64,000 bases of DNA, from assembly GCF_016595235.1 (NCBI RefSeq), contig NZ_JAENHL010000007.1:310001-374000 (forward strand). Direction: 5' to 3'. The translations under genes and the position numbers were made by a program. Shown here one piece after another: positions 51,796 to 61,044 of this stretch. The notes beneath the pieces are model-generated. The model was not told the DNA's origin. It saw only the letters and a list, made by a program, of their open reading frames with translations, and did not search any database. Source of the stretch: Taklimakanibacter albus (lineage in GTDB: Bacteria; Pseudomonadota; Alphaproteobacteria; Rhizobiales; Aestuariivirgaceae). Position 1 is the first letter of the stretch. Every line of letters begins with the position of its first letter.

Positions 51796-52353
51796 CTATG
51801 GGCTTTTTGCGAGTTCCTTGATCATGCGCGCTGCCCTAGTTAGGCCAGGCGCGGTTAACGTCCAGCCCTTATCTTTTGCGCCTGTAAACTCGTTTCCCTT
51901 GTTCTTCAGATAGGTCGCATGATTTGTGTTGTCGTAGCAACCAGAAACCTCGCACAGCTTTCTAGCAAGTTGATCTTCAAATGAGGGAGCCCCTGTTGCA
52001 AGGAACTGTCCCAATCCCGTGAGAATGTAGGCACTAAGCGTCTGCTCCTTGCGGTTTTTTCCTGGCAAACGAGGCGCTATCATCTCAAAGCCGTCCGCGG
52101 TCAGATGAAACACTTGTTGCAGTTCCTCCGGCAAGACATCGTTTTGCCTCATCCACATCTGAGTGCGAGACGGCAGGTTGGTAGCGCTTGCACCTTGATT
52201 GTCGGAATCCACAGCCGGCGCGACCTCTAGCTGCTGTGTTTCGCCCAACAACACCATAGCCGCGCGTATAGCTCGCAAGCGATCTTCCGAGGAAAGCGGC
52301 TCCAAAACCTCAACGATCCTAGTCATTGCTTCAACCGGCACACCATTTGCCAT
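51796..52353 (-). CDS. unknown protein with C-terminal winged-helix-like domain (island gene 2)
   Basis: This is a 185-residue protein. The first 40 residues are helical (VEAMTRIVEVLEPLSSEDRLRAIRAAMVLLGE, a pattern seen in oligomerisation helices) and are followed by a polar linker. The C-terminal 110 residues (QTLSAYILTGLGQFLATGAPSFED to KGWTLTAPGLTRAARMIKEL) share the layout helix, helix, lysine-rich wing, W-x-L-T-x2-G with island gene 1. GGAGAGAAGAAA precedes the ATG. It is second in the operon, 35 nt after gene 1. Function unknown. Confidence 0.65.
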   Translation of the reverse strand: MANGVPVEAMTRIVEVLEPLSSEDRLRAIRAAMVLLGETQQLEVAPAVDSDNQGASATNLPSRTQMWMRQNDVLPEELQQVFHLTADGFEMIAPRLPGKNRKEQTLSAYILTGLGQFLATGAPSFEDQLARKLCEVSGCYDNTNHATYLKNKGNEFTGAKDKGWTLTAPGLTRAARMIKELAKSP

Positions 52354-52388
52354 TTTCTTCTCTCCATATTTGGATCGGAACGTCCGAT

Positions 52389-52784
52389 CTAGACCATTCC
52401 TTCCATCACAAAGCGCTCACCAGTCGACGTGAGCTGCCAAGCCTTCTTTGCATCTTTCTTGCTCGACGCCTCCATCAGGAATCCGCGCGCTACATTCTTG
52501 TTAACGGCATCGTTCAAATTCTTAGGAAGCCTCTCTCGAGCCGAGCGAAATGCAGCTTCCAGATCAGAGACGTTAAACACGTCCACCCCTTCCTGATGCT
52601 CAAGGAAAAATGCTAGCGCGACCACTTTTTGCACTTCAGACTTAGGATTCTTTGTCAGCAAAAACTCCTTGGCCGACAGCTTTCTGGCTCGTGGAGTTTC
52701 CACATCATCGCCTCCTAGAATCCGCTCGAGTCTTTCGATTCGCTCCTCGAGCTTTCTCAGCCTTTCCGCCAGATCATCAATCAT
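52389..52784 (-). CDS. coiled-coil plus winged-helix-like protein (island gene 1)
   Basis: This 131-residue protein starts with a short coiled coil (DDLAERLRKLEERIERLERIL). A domain follows reading SEVQKVVALAFFLEHQEGVDVFNVSDLEAAFRSARERLPKNLNDAVNKN and ending KKAWQLTSTGERFVMEG, a convincing winged helix with lysine-rich wing. The ATG at 52784 is chosen because GGAG lies 6 nt upstream; ATG 52796 has no ribosome site. It is the first gene of the four-gene island operon, with a promoter candidate and an ATAT motif array just upstream, so it may also be the regulator. Confidence 0.7.
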   Translation of the reverse strand: MIDDLAERLRKLEERIERLERILGGDDVETPRARKLSAKEFLLTKNPKSEVQKVVALAFFLEHQEGVDVFNVSDLEAAFRSARERLPKNLNDAVNKNVARGFLMEASSKKDAKKAWQLTSTGERFVMEGMV

Positions 52785-52838
52785 TTCAAACTCCATACTG
52801 ACAAATAGATACACCACACGTTCACTAATTTTGATAAT

Positions 52839-52867
52839 CATATAATAAGATGCAGCCAGCTACGCAA
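52839..52867 (-). promoter_or_regulatory. candidate promoter of the island operon
   Basis: On the minus strand TTGCGT (52867-52862), 17 nt, then TATATG (52844-52839), about 55 nt before the gene 1 start. An alternative -10 (TATTAT) lies 3 nt further upstream. The match is fair, not strong. Confidence 0.35.
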
Positions 52868-52870
52868 GGG

Positions 52871-52918
52871 AATATTCGACAATATATGCAAGAATATTGG
52901 ATATTGCACGAAATATCG
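52871..52918. promoter_or_regulatory. array of five ATAT cores upstream of the island promoter
   Basis: Within 48 bp there are five ATAT cores at spacings of 10, 12, 7 and 12 bp, forming inverted pairs such as CAATAT-N8-ATATTG and GATATT-GCACGA-AATATC. It directly abuts the candidate -35. The layout suggests a cooperative operator, possibly for the winged-helix proteins of the operon. Confidence 0.35.
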
Positions 52919-53072
52919 CCGCTCTCTTGCCAGATTTCTTGGTACACATTGTTTATCCACGCTATATAAAAGCTATCATTATCATACATCCAGTATGTCA
53001 TTGTTTTAGAAAAGGAAAAAATGATTTTTACAGATAATCTGTACGTTTTTCGATGTTTGATAATTTTTTTGA

Positions 53073-53210
53073 CCCTCTTGGCGAGCGTTTAGTTGATGCT
53101 AATTTAGGTCGAATCAGGACGCCATGCGGAGAACTGAACCTCCCGGATGGGCACGCCAAGCGCAGATGTGGATGACCCAAGAGAAGACGCCAAGCGCCCG
53201 GCCAAGAGGG
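53073..53210. repeat. 138-bp segment with 10-bp terminal inverted repeats
   Basis: CCCTCTTGGC (53073-53082) and GCCAAGAGGG (53201-53210) are exact complements. The segment could be a remnant of a small mobile element; no target duplication is evident. Confidence 0.35.
53125..53159. repeat. 35-bp direct repeat, copy 1
   Basis: TGCGGAGAACTGAACCTCCC... ending GCACGCCAA; copy 2 is at 53591-53625 with 2 or 3 substitutions. Confidence 0.6.
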
Positions 53211-53590
53211 CTGAACTCATAATATATTGATTTTATAAGAAAATTTTAGAGCCGAAGGCGGAATTAGGAACCACGCAGTTTGCCCGCATTGGTCTATGAC
53301 GATGTCGCCGTTCACTAACTGCCATAGAATTTCATCGCTACCGTCGTTGAGAAAATATAACTCCCGTGGAGCGCGGCCACGCGGCGAATCGCACTCTGGG
53401 CACGCAAGAAAAGCTACTTATCTAGCCCACGCAAACGCAGAATCCGTTTGAGTAAAAATTAATCTCATAAAAACAACATATTATAGAGACAGCGCCTACT
53501 AATAATGTGAGATGGAGTATGAATTCTAATTTCTGTGCCGCAAGAATCAGCCAAAAAGAAGATGCTAAGTTACAGTAATACAATTCCTCG

Positions 53591-53625
53591 TGCGGAGAAC
53601 TGAACCTCCCGGGTGGGCATGCCAA
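53591..53625. repeat. 35-bp direct repeat, copy 2
   Basis: TGCGGAGAACTGAACCTCCC... ending GCATGCCAA, 466 bp from copy 1. Confidence 0.6.
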
Positions 53626-53815
53626 ATGCAGTAATGGCAACAGCTAATCGCGATAGCTGCACCTCGCCCCGCCCAATCCCTAGCTGGACCAGTGAACATG
53701 AGGTAATTTGCCAAAAAACTCTGGAGCTTTGCTACGATCAGCGTTCGCTTGCCAATGAGGCGGGCTGGCCGACTTTTAGCGCGTGAAAAATGCATAAAAT
53801 GCTAAGTCACCCACT

Positions 53816-54082
53816 CGCGATATTCCGGTGACCTTCACCATCACGGCCGAGCGCACCTTTCCCGAAACGAAGACGGTGGCGCTTAACGAACACATCTATC
53901 AATGGGCGATCGCCAAGGATGATTGCCCGGCCGGATTGTGGATCAGCGACATCATCGCACCACCCGATGCCAAGGGCGACAAACCTGTACTGCTGATCGT
54001 CCTCTTCACCGGCGCCTGGTCATCGGCCGTCGACAGCGCCCGCTATCACGCGACCTTCATCGAGATGCCGGAGGGGGAGTGA
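53816..54082 (+). pseudogene. 3'-terminal remnant of the DUF2259-type gene (second copy)
   Basis: This encodes the last 84 or so residues of the protein at 49658-50491 (DIPVTFTITAERTFPETKT to FIEMPEGE), with only a few substitutions such as AAKEHIYQW to ALNEHIYQW. It lacks the signal peptide and the first two thirds. The break at the 5' side is abrupt: AT-rich foreign sequence runs directly into the repeat at about 53816. A GTG at 53828 could in principle start a short frame, but no ribosome site is seen. It is best read as the right-hand boundary left by an insertion. Confidence 0.8.
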
Positions 54083-54108
54083 AGCAACGGCGCGTCCAGT
54101 AGTCCGGA

Positions 54109-54378
54109 CTACTTGTCCTCACCCGAGGGGTTGATCTTGTCGGTCGGCTGGCCGGACGCCGTGGCCTCCGCCTTCTCCATGGCGAGGCGCAAGCTGTTCG
54201 GGCGCATGTCAGTCCAGTTGCTCTCGATGAAGTCGAGGCATGCCCGGCGACCATCCGCGGGGTGAACGACCCGCCACCCGGCGGGCACGTCGATATGAGA
54301 CGGCCAGAGCGAGTACTGCTCCTCCTCGTTCGGCAGGACGAGAAACGTTCCACTCTCATCGTCGAAGGGATTGGTCAT
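54109..54378 (-). CDS. MbtH-like protein (orphan)
   Basis: This 89-residue MbtH-family protein is a small partner that activates adenylation domains of non-ribosomal peptide synthetases. The signature is complete: [13 protein letters not shown] at the start, SLWP (W25), GWRVVH (W35) and NWTDMRP (W55), which are the three conserved tryptophans. GC is about 60%, like the host. No NRPS gene is in the window. It lies between the second and third remnants of the DUF2259-type gene end, so it may have arrived in a separate insertion event or been trapped there. Confidence 0.92.
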   Translation of the reverse strand: MTNPFDDESGTFLVLPNEEEQYSLWPSHIDVPAGWRVVHPADGRRACLDFIESNWTDMRPNSLRLAMEKAEATASGQPTDKINPSGEDK

Positions 54379-54434
54379 GGACTGCTCTTTCGCATTCTTT
54401 TTGCTCCGATGAAGTTCAGTTGTCCAGGAAGCCG

Positions 54435-54502
54435 GTCCTGGTCATCGGTGGTCGACATCTCCCGCTATCGCGCGACTTTCATCGATATACCGAAGGAGGA
54501 AC
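54435..54502 (+). pseudogene. third, degraded copy of the DUF2259-type gene end
   Basis: The stretch CCTGGTCATCGG...GTCGACA...CCCGCTATC...GCGAC.TTCATCGA aligns to bases about 50424-50488 of the intact gene with roughly 85% identity by eye. The frame is no longer maintained with the rest of the gene. Being more diverged than copy 2, it is probably the older event. Confidence 0.65.
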
Positions 54503-54530
54503 AGCCACACTCTCCCAGAGCCAATAGTTG

Positions 54531-55082
54531 TCAGATTTCGTCGTTCCGCGGCCTCAACAATTCTCGCATCCGTGGAAATATCTTCATGCGATTCCAATCA
54601 TCACTCATCAGTTCAAGATCGAACTCTCGTGTCAAAATCTCGAATGTCGAGTCATGAAATCCGAAGATCAAATGGCGCAAGTTATCGAACATCTCCTTTG
54701 TATGCGCGGGATGCACGCTGTTCATGCACTCCATTCGCGCGATCCAACTGGATTTGCCTACCTCGTAGATTCCGAATGAACGAAAGCCACGGGATGCCAG
54801 AGGATGGCCGTGATCGGCCTCCTCATTGGGATAGCCGAACATATGCGAATGCACGCCACGGAAGCGGAAAATTGCATAGACATCAAGACCGCCTATCCTG
54901 TCGGAATGGTTATAGGCCTTTGCCAGTTCGGCTTCGGTCGGGTCCTCGACGTAGTAGGACAACACCACCTTGCGCTCGTCAGCGAGCATCAGTGGATCTG
55001 GAGCTCCCGGCGTAATCCTGGGAAGCCCCTCGATTTCGGCGACCGTATCGTCCTTGACGGAGTAAATCGTTGCCCCCAACAA
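54531..55082 (-). CDS. unknown protein, low GC, start uncertain
   Basis: This is an up to 183-residue frame with a coding-like composition (VVLSYYVEDPTEAELAKAYN, WIARMECMNSVHPAHTKEMFDNLRHLIFGFHDSTFEIL). No family is recognised. GC is about 40% in its second half, unlike the neighbours. The only start that keeps the whole frame is TTG at 55082, which lies in the T run of the rpoD terminator and has no ribosome site; ATG at about 54993 is an alternative. It may have lost its 5' end in the rearrangements of this region. Confidence 0.5.
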   Translation of the reverse strand: MLGATIYSVKDDTVAEIEGLPRITPGAPDPLMLADERKVVLSYYVEDPTEAELAKAYNHSDRIGGLDVYAIFRFRGVHSHMFGYPNEEADHGHPLASRGFRSFGIYEVGKSSWIARMECMNSVHPAHTKEMFDNLRHLIFGFHDSTFEILTREFDLELMSDDWNRMKIFPRMRELLRPRNDEI

Positions 55083-55108
55083 AAAAGGCCGGCTTTCGCC
55101 GGCCTTTT
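55081..55108 (-). terminator. intrinsic terminator of rpoD
   Basis: On the minus strand AAAA-GGCCGGC-GAAA-GCCGGCC-TTTTTT, a perfect 7-bp GC stem with a GAAA tetraloop and a T tract, starting 5 nt after the rpoD stop. Confidence 0.9.
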
Positions 55109-55113
55109 GGTGA

Positions 55114-57183
<2,070 letters not shown>

Positions 57184-57332
57184 GCGTCGCCTATCCTTCT
57201 CGTCTCAACTGATTCGGGGGCCGTGTGCGGTTGTAGCCGCCGGCCCGTTAACCCGTTCCTAACCTTACCTCACGCGCTTCGGGTGGATACCGGTTCCGCC
57301 CATTACGCGCCAATCCATGTTCACACTTTGCC

Positions 57333-59297
57333 CTAAACCGCGTTGGAGCCGCGCCCCGAGGCCTCGCCAAACCCTTCAATATGGGCTTCCGTTCCGGCGT
57401 GGGATGCCAGCTCTTCGCGGATCTGATTGAGCGCGACGAGCTTATCCTCCGTCGGATCGGCGGCGAATTGCACCTCGGCAGCCTTGAGCTCCCGATCCAG
57501 AGTTACACTTTTCCTGTGCAGGGCGAACATCTGACGAAGCGCTGTCCGGGCGTCCGCAGACGCAGCACCGGGGTTCAGGAACCATTCGTTCAGACGTACC
57601 GCCTGGCTTTCAAGGCGGGCCACGACCGGCCCAAGACCTTTATCGTTCAGGTGGCCCCTGAGAGACGATCCGTCAAGACCTTCTGCCAGGGCGGCCATAT
57701 CTATGATTTGCCGCTTCAGCGAGTCAAGCTCGTGTGAAATGAATTCCGCTGCGGCATAATCATCCAGAAAATCATGCAAAAGTTCCGGATGATTGATAAT
57801 TGCTAGGAGTAAAAGCTTCTCCCGGCGCTCCTGCTCATGCTGGCCGCCGCTCTTCTGGGCCAAGGGGCTCGCTTTGAGGCCGGCGCTGGCGGGCGAGGCG
57901 AAATCATGCGGCAGCGGCCGGGCTCGGGGGCCGCGCCGCGCCTGGATGAGGGGTTTTGCCGTCACATATTTGCTGCGCCCCCGCCCGAAGCCCCGGAGCG
58001 AGGGGCCCCCTTGCGGGGCGAGATGGCGGGCGAGCCGCGCCTTGATATCCTCGCCATAATATTTGCGCACCGTCTCATCGCCGATCTCGCGCACCAGGCC
58101 CGACAGCCTGACCTCGAACGAGGCACGCCCGTCCGGCGTGTCGATGCGGGCCTGCTCAGCCTCGCGCGCCCACAGGACATCGGCGAGCGGCCGGGCGTCC
58201 GCGATCACGGTTTTCACCGCCTCGGCGCCCTCATTCTTGAGCAGGTCGTCCGGGTCCTGGCCTTCCGGCAGCAGGGCGAATTTGAGCGAATGGCCGGGCT
58301 TGAGCAGCGGCAGCGCCAGATCGAGCGCCCGGTAGGCGGCCTTGAGCCCCGCCGCATCGCCGTCGAAACACAGCGTCGGCGACGGCGCGATCCGCCACAG
58401 CAGCGCCAGCTGGTCGGTGGTGAGCGCGGTGCCGAGCGGCGCCACCGCATGGCCGATGCCGGCGCGATGCAGCGCGATCACGTCCATATAGCCCTCGACC
58501 GCCACGATCTCGCCGGCTTGGTGCGCAAGCCCGCGCGCTTTGTCGAGATTGTAGAGGACGAAGCCTTTGTGGAAGAGCGTCGTCTCGGGAGAGTTCAAAT
58601 ATTTGGCGAGCGCATCCTTGGACAGAGCGCGGCCGCCAAAGGCGATCACCCGTCCCCTCGGATCGCGGATCGGGAACATCACCCGGTCGCGGAACCGGTC
58701 ATAGGCGACGGGAATGTCGTCGCCGGTGACGACGAGCCCCGCTTCCGCCATCTGCTCGACGGTGACGCCCTTGTCCGCCAGATGGCTGCGGAGCGCCGAA
58801 CGGTCGTCGGGCCCATAGCCCAGCCGGAACTCCTGCTGGATGGCCCCGCTCAGGCCGCGGTCGGCCAGATAGCCGCGGGCCTTGGCGCCCTTGGCCGAAT
58901 GCAGCGTCTCCTCGAAGAACTTGGCCGCCAGCTCCATTACGTCATAAAGCGTGGTCCGGAGCTTCTCGCGCTGGACGTCCTCTTCCGACACATTGGGCAT
59001 CGGCAGGCCGGCTTCCTGGGCGAGCCTTTCGACCGCTTCCGGAAAGCTCACCCCCTCTTTCTCGACGAGGAACGTGAAAATGTCGCCGGACGCCTTGCAG
59101 CCGAAACAGTGATAACGGCCCTTGCGGTCCTCGACATGGAAGGACGCCGTCTTTTCATTATGGAACGGGCAGCAGCCCCAGAAATCGCCGCGTCCTGGAT
59201 TGGACTTCCGCCGGTCCCATTGCACATGCCGGCCCACCACCGTGGACGCCGATACGCGGCCCCGGATCTCGTCAAGAAAGGTGGGAGGAAATCTCAT
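57333..59297 (-). CDS. dnaG: DNA primase DnaG
   Basis: This 654-residue primase makes RNA primers at the replication fork. The N-terminal CHC2 zinc site is GCCPFHNEKTASFHV with C43, H46 and then CFGC (C64, C67). The Toprim core has IVAVEGYMDVIALH (catalytic glutamate) and LCFDGDAAG (metal-binding aspartates), after the RNA-polymerase-like block FRDRVMFPIRDPRGRVIAFGGR. The C-terminal part from about 460 is the DnaB-interaction domain, with a linker rich in R/P/S. It precedes rpoD on the same strand and is likely co-transcribed with it. Confidence 0.97.
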   Translation of the reverse strand: MRFPPTFLDEIRGRVSASTVVGRHVQWDRRKSNPGRGDFWGCCPFHNEKTASFHVEDRKGRYHCFGCKASGDIFTFLVEKEGVSFPEAVERLAQEAGLPMPNVSEEDVQREKLRTTLYDVMELAAKFFEETLHSAKGAKARGYLADRGLSGAIQQEFRLGYGPDDRSALRSHLADKGVTVEQMAEAGLVVTGDDIPVAYDRFRDRVMFPIRDPRGRVIAFGGRALSKDALAKYLNSPETTLFHKGFVLYNLDKARGLAHQAGEIVAVEGYMDVIALHRAGIGHAVAPLGTALTTDQLALLWRIAPSPTLCFDGDAAGLKAAYRALDLALPLLKPGHSLKFALLPEGQDPDDLLKNEGAEAVKTVIADARPLADVLWAREAEQARIDTPDGRASFEVRLSGLVREIGDETVRKYYGEDIKARLARHLAPQGGPSLRGFGRGRSKYVTAKPLIQARRGPRARPLPHDFASPASAGLKASPLAQKSGGQHEQERREKLLLLAIINHPELLHDFLDDYAAAEFISHELDSLKRQIIDMAALAEGLDGSSLRGHLNDKGLGPVVARLESQAVRLNEWFLNPGAASADARTALRQMFALHRKSVTLDRELKAAEVQFAADPTEDKLVALNQIREELASHAGTEAHIEGFGEASGRGSNAV

Positions 59298-59400
59298 GAG
59301 CTACCAAGACCACAAAAGCGGGGATCAAGCCTAAGGCCAAATCGGCCATGCACAGTCTTTCAACAGAATAGCGGCGAACAAAAGGAGAAAGCCGTCCGGA

Positions 59401-59994
59401 TTATCCGGTTCCCTGGGTTTCAGGCTTGGGCTGACGCCGCAGGAACTTGCGGATCGTTCGCACCGCATAGAAGCAGAACAGGATGACGACACCGAGCGCC
59501 ACGAAGGGCACGGCGAGCGCCAGCAGCGACACAAGCGTCGCCGCCCCCAGCTCACCCGTCGCCACCACCGGATTGCCGAGGCCACCGGTGAAGGCGGTGG
59601 AATTGGCCCGGACCAGCGTGGTGATGCCCTGTGTGATGCCGGCGGCGCCACCGCCCGCAATGATGGCGGCCGTCCATTTCACCAACGGAGGCAGATCGGC
59701 CATCACCGCGGCCGAGACGAGCGTACCGGCGACCAGCGCCGCGGGCGTGGCGATCGTGTCGAGCAGATTGTCGACGCCCGGAATATAGAAGGCGAGGATC
59801 TCGGCCAGCGCCGCGACACCCAGCATGATCACCGCGGCGGGGCTCGCGAGCCAGGCAAAGCCGTCGCTCACGGGAATATAGCCGCCATAGGCGGCAACGC
59901 TGGTGATGAGCAGCGGCAGGAACACCCGGAAGCCCACCGCCGAGGCAAGCCCGATGCCGAGCGCGATCGATACCGCAAAATCGAAAGGTGCCAT
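59401..59994 (-). CDS. DUF4126 membrane protein
   Basis: This 197-residue inner-membrane protein has about five hydrophobic segments. The blocks GIGLASAVGFRVFLPLLITSVAAYGGYI and WTAAIIAGGGAAGITQGITTLVRANSTAFTGGLGNPVVA are characteristic of DUF4126. Function unknown. The ATG at 59994 is preferred (AGGAG 8 nt upstream) over in-frame ATG 60000. It is upstream of dnaG on the same strand with a 103-nt gap. Confidence 0.88.
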   Translation of the reverse strand: MAPFDFAVSIALGIGLASAVGFRVFLPLLITSVAAYGGYIPVSDGFAWLASPAAVIMLGVAALAEILAFYIPGVDNLLDTIATPAALVAGTLVSAAVMADLPPLVKWTAAIIAGGGAAGITQGITTLVRANSTAFTGGLGNPVVATGELGAATLVSLLALAVPFVALGVVILFCFYAVRTIRKFLRRQPKPETQGTG

Positions 59995-60003
59995 GGCCAT
60001 CAC

Positions 60004-60351
60004 TCCTCAACCTCCGACAATATAGTGAGTCTCGGGGGTGAATGCATGTGTCGCCCGTCCAGCGCGCTCATCACGCGACTTCTTTCCCTCCCCCTTGCAG
60101 GGAGGGTACGCCTGAAGGGCGGGGGTGGGGGTCGGGTGGTGGTGCAGATTTTTTCTATTCGTAATTTCCAGAGCACCCGCCCCCCATCCGACTCCCACGG
60201 CCCAAGGCCGTGGGAGCCACCTTCCCCGCAAGGGGGAAGGAGAAGATGCGTAATCCCAACGACGCTATTTCGCACGACCCATGCGGCGGGCGCATGCTAT
60301 CCGCCCGCTGCCTGCTCTGGCTCGCGGCACCCGCCTCTGCGACCATGGCGC
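60004..60351. other. gene-free region made of hairpin repeats
   Basis: About 350 bp with no credible gene on either strand. It holds a CCCTCCCCCTTGCAGGGAGGG-type hairpin near 60088-60108 and a perfect 11-bp stem CTCCCACGGCC-CAA-GGCCGTGGGAG (60192-60216). A stem CCTTCCCC/GGGGAAGG at 60220-60240 follows. These belong to the same style of dispersed repeats as at 48926. The promoter of the methyltransferase gene must lie in the last part. Confidence 0.55.
60192..60240. repeat. tandem hairpins of the dispersed repeat type
   Basis: Perfect 11-bp stem with a CAA loop (60192-60216) directly followed by an 8-bp stem with a short GCAAG loop (60220-60240). Confidence 0.6.
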
Positions 60352-61044
60352 ATGCAAAGACCCGATTGGTATTACGATGATCTGAAGCAGGTCGGCACCG
60401 ATTTCGCCGATGCGGCCGAGGTCGCGACCTATGACGAGCGCCAGGCGGATAGCGGCGAGGACCTGACGTTTCTGAAGAAGCTCGGCCTCGGCACTTCCGA
60501 CATCATGGCCGATATCGGCTGCGGCACCGGCCTTCTCGCCTGCACCGCCGCTGCCTTGTGCCGTGAGGTCCATGCCGTGGATGTGTCGCTTCCCATGCTC
60601 GCCGCCACGCGCCGCCGGGCCGCGGCCAAGGGCTTGGCCAATGTCACGACCCAGCATGCGGGTTTTCTCTCGCTTGATCTTCCCGCTGCCGGCCTCGATC
60701 TGATCACCACCAAATTCGCGCTGCACCATTTGCCCGACCAATGGAAAGGCGTCGCCCTCGACCGCCTCGCTCGAGCCTTGAAGCCCGGTGGCAAGCTCTT
60801 CATCCGCGACGTCGTCTTCTCCTGTACGTCGGCCGAATTACCCAGCACCGCGGAAGGCTGGATCGACTGGATGATCGCCAATACCGGCTATGACCGCGCC
60901 ACCGTCGCCTGCCACATCCGCGATGAGCACTCGACCTATGGCTGGATCATGGAAGGCCTCATCAAGCAGGCCGGCTTCGAGCTCGTCTCGGCGGAATATT
61001 CCAACGGCGTCTATGCCGACTACATCGCGGTGCGCTCCGCATGA
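60352..61044 (+). CDS. SAM-dependent methyltransferase (class I)
   Basis: This 230-residue enzyme has SAM-binding motif I MADIGCGTGLL (D54-G60), motif II VHAVDVSLPML and the LDLITTKFALHHLPDQWKGVAL post-motif region, then a LKPGGKLFIRDV strand. The acceptor is unknown. The ATG at 60352 begins the domain; the frame runs further upstream only through the repeat region. The next gene starts within its stop (ATGA), so it is coupled to an EamA transporter. Confidence 0.88.
   Translation: MQRPDWYYDDLKQVGTDFADAAEVATYDERQADSGEDLTFLKKLGLGTSDIMADIGCGTGLLACTAAALCREVHAVDVSLPMLAATRRRAAAKGLANVTTQHAGFLSLDLPAAGLDLITTKFALHHLPDQWKGVALDRLARALKPGGKLFIRDVVFSCTSAELPSTAEGWIDWMIANTGYDRATVACHIRDEHSTYGWIMEGLIKQAGFELVSAEYSNGVYADYIAVRSA

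Larger units (their letters stand above)
52919..53815. other. gene-free AT-rich DNA, probably decayed insert
   Basis: About 900 bp of low-GC sequence (near 37-45% in lines counted by hand) with no credible gene on either strand. It holds an inverted repeat at 53073-53210 and a 35-bp direct repeat at 53125 and 53591, described separately. The short open frames here have no ribosome sites and unlikely compositions. Confidence 0.6.

Noticed and set aside
53828-54082. 84-codon frame as a functional small gene
   Set aside because: It is the exact C-terminal end of the gene at 49658-50491, without ribosome site or signal peptide, so it is treated as a remnant.
57837-59486. 549-codon open frame on the plus strand
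   Set aside because: Complement shadow of dnaG; no domain and shadow-type composition.
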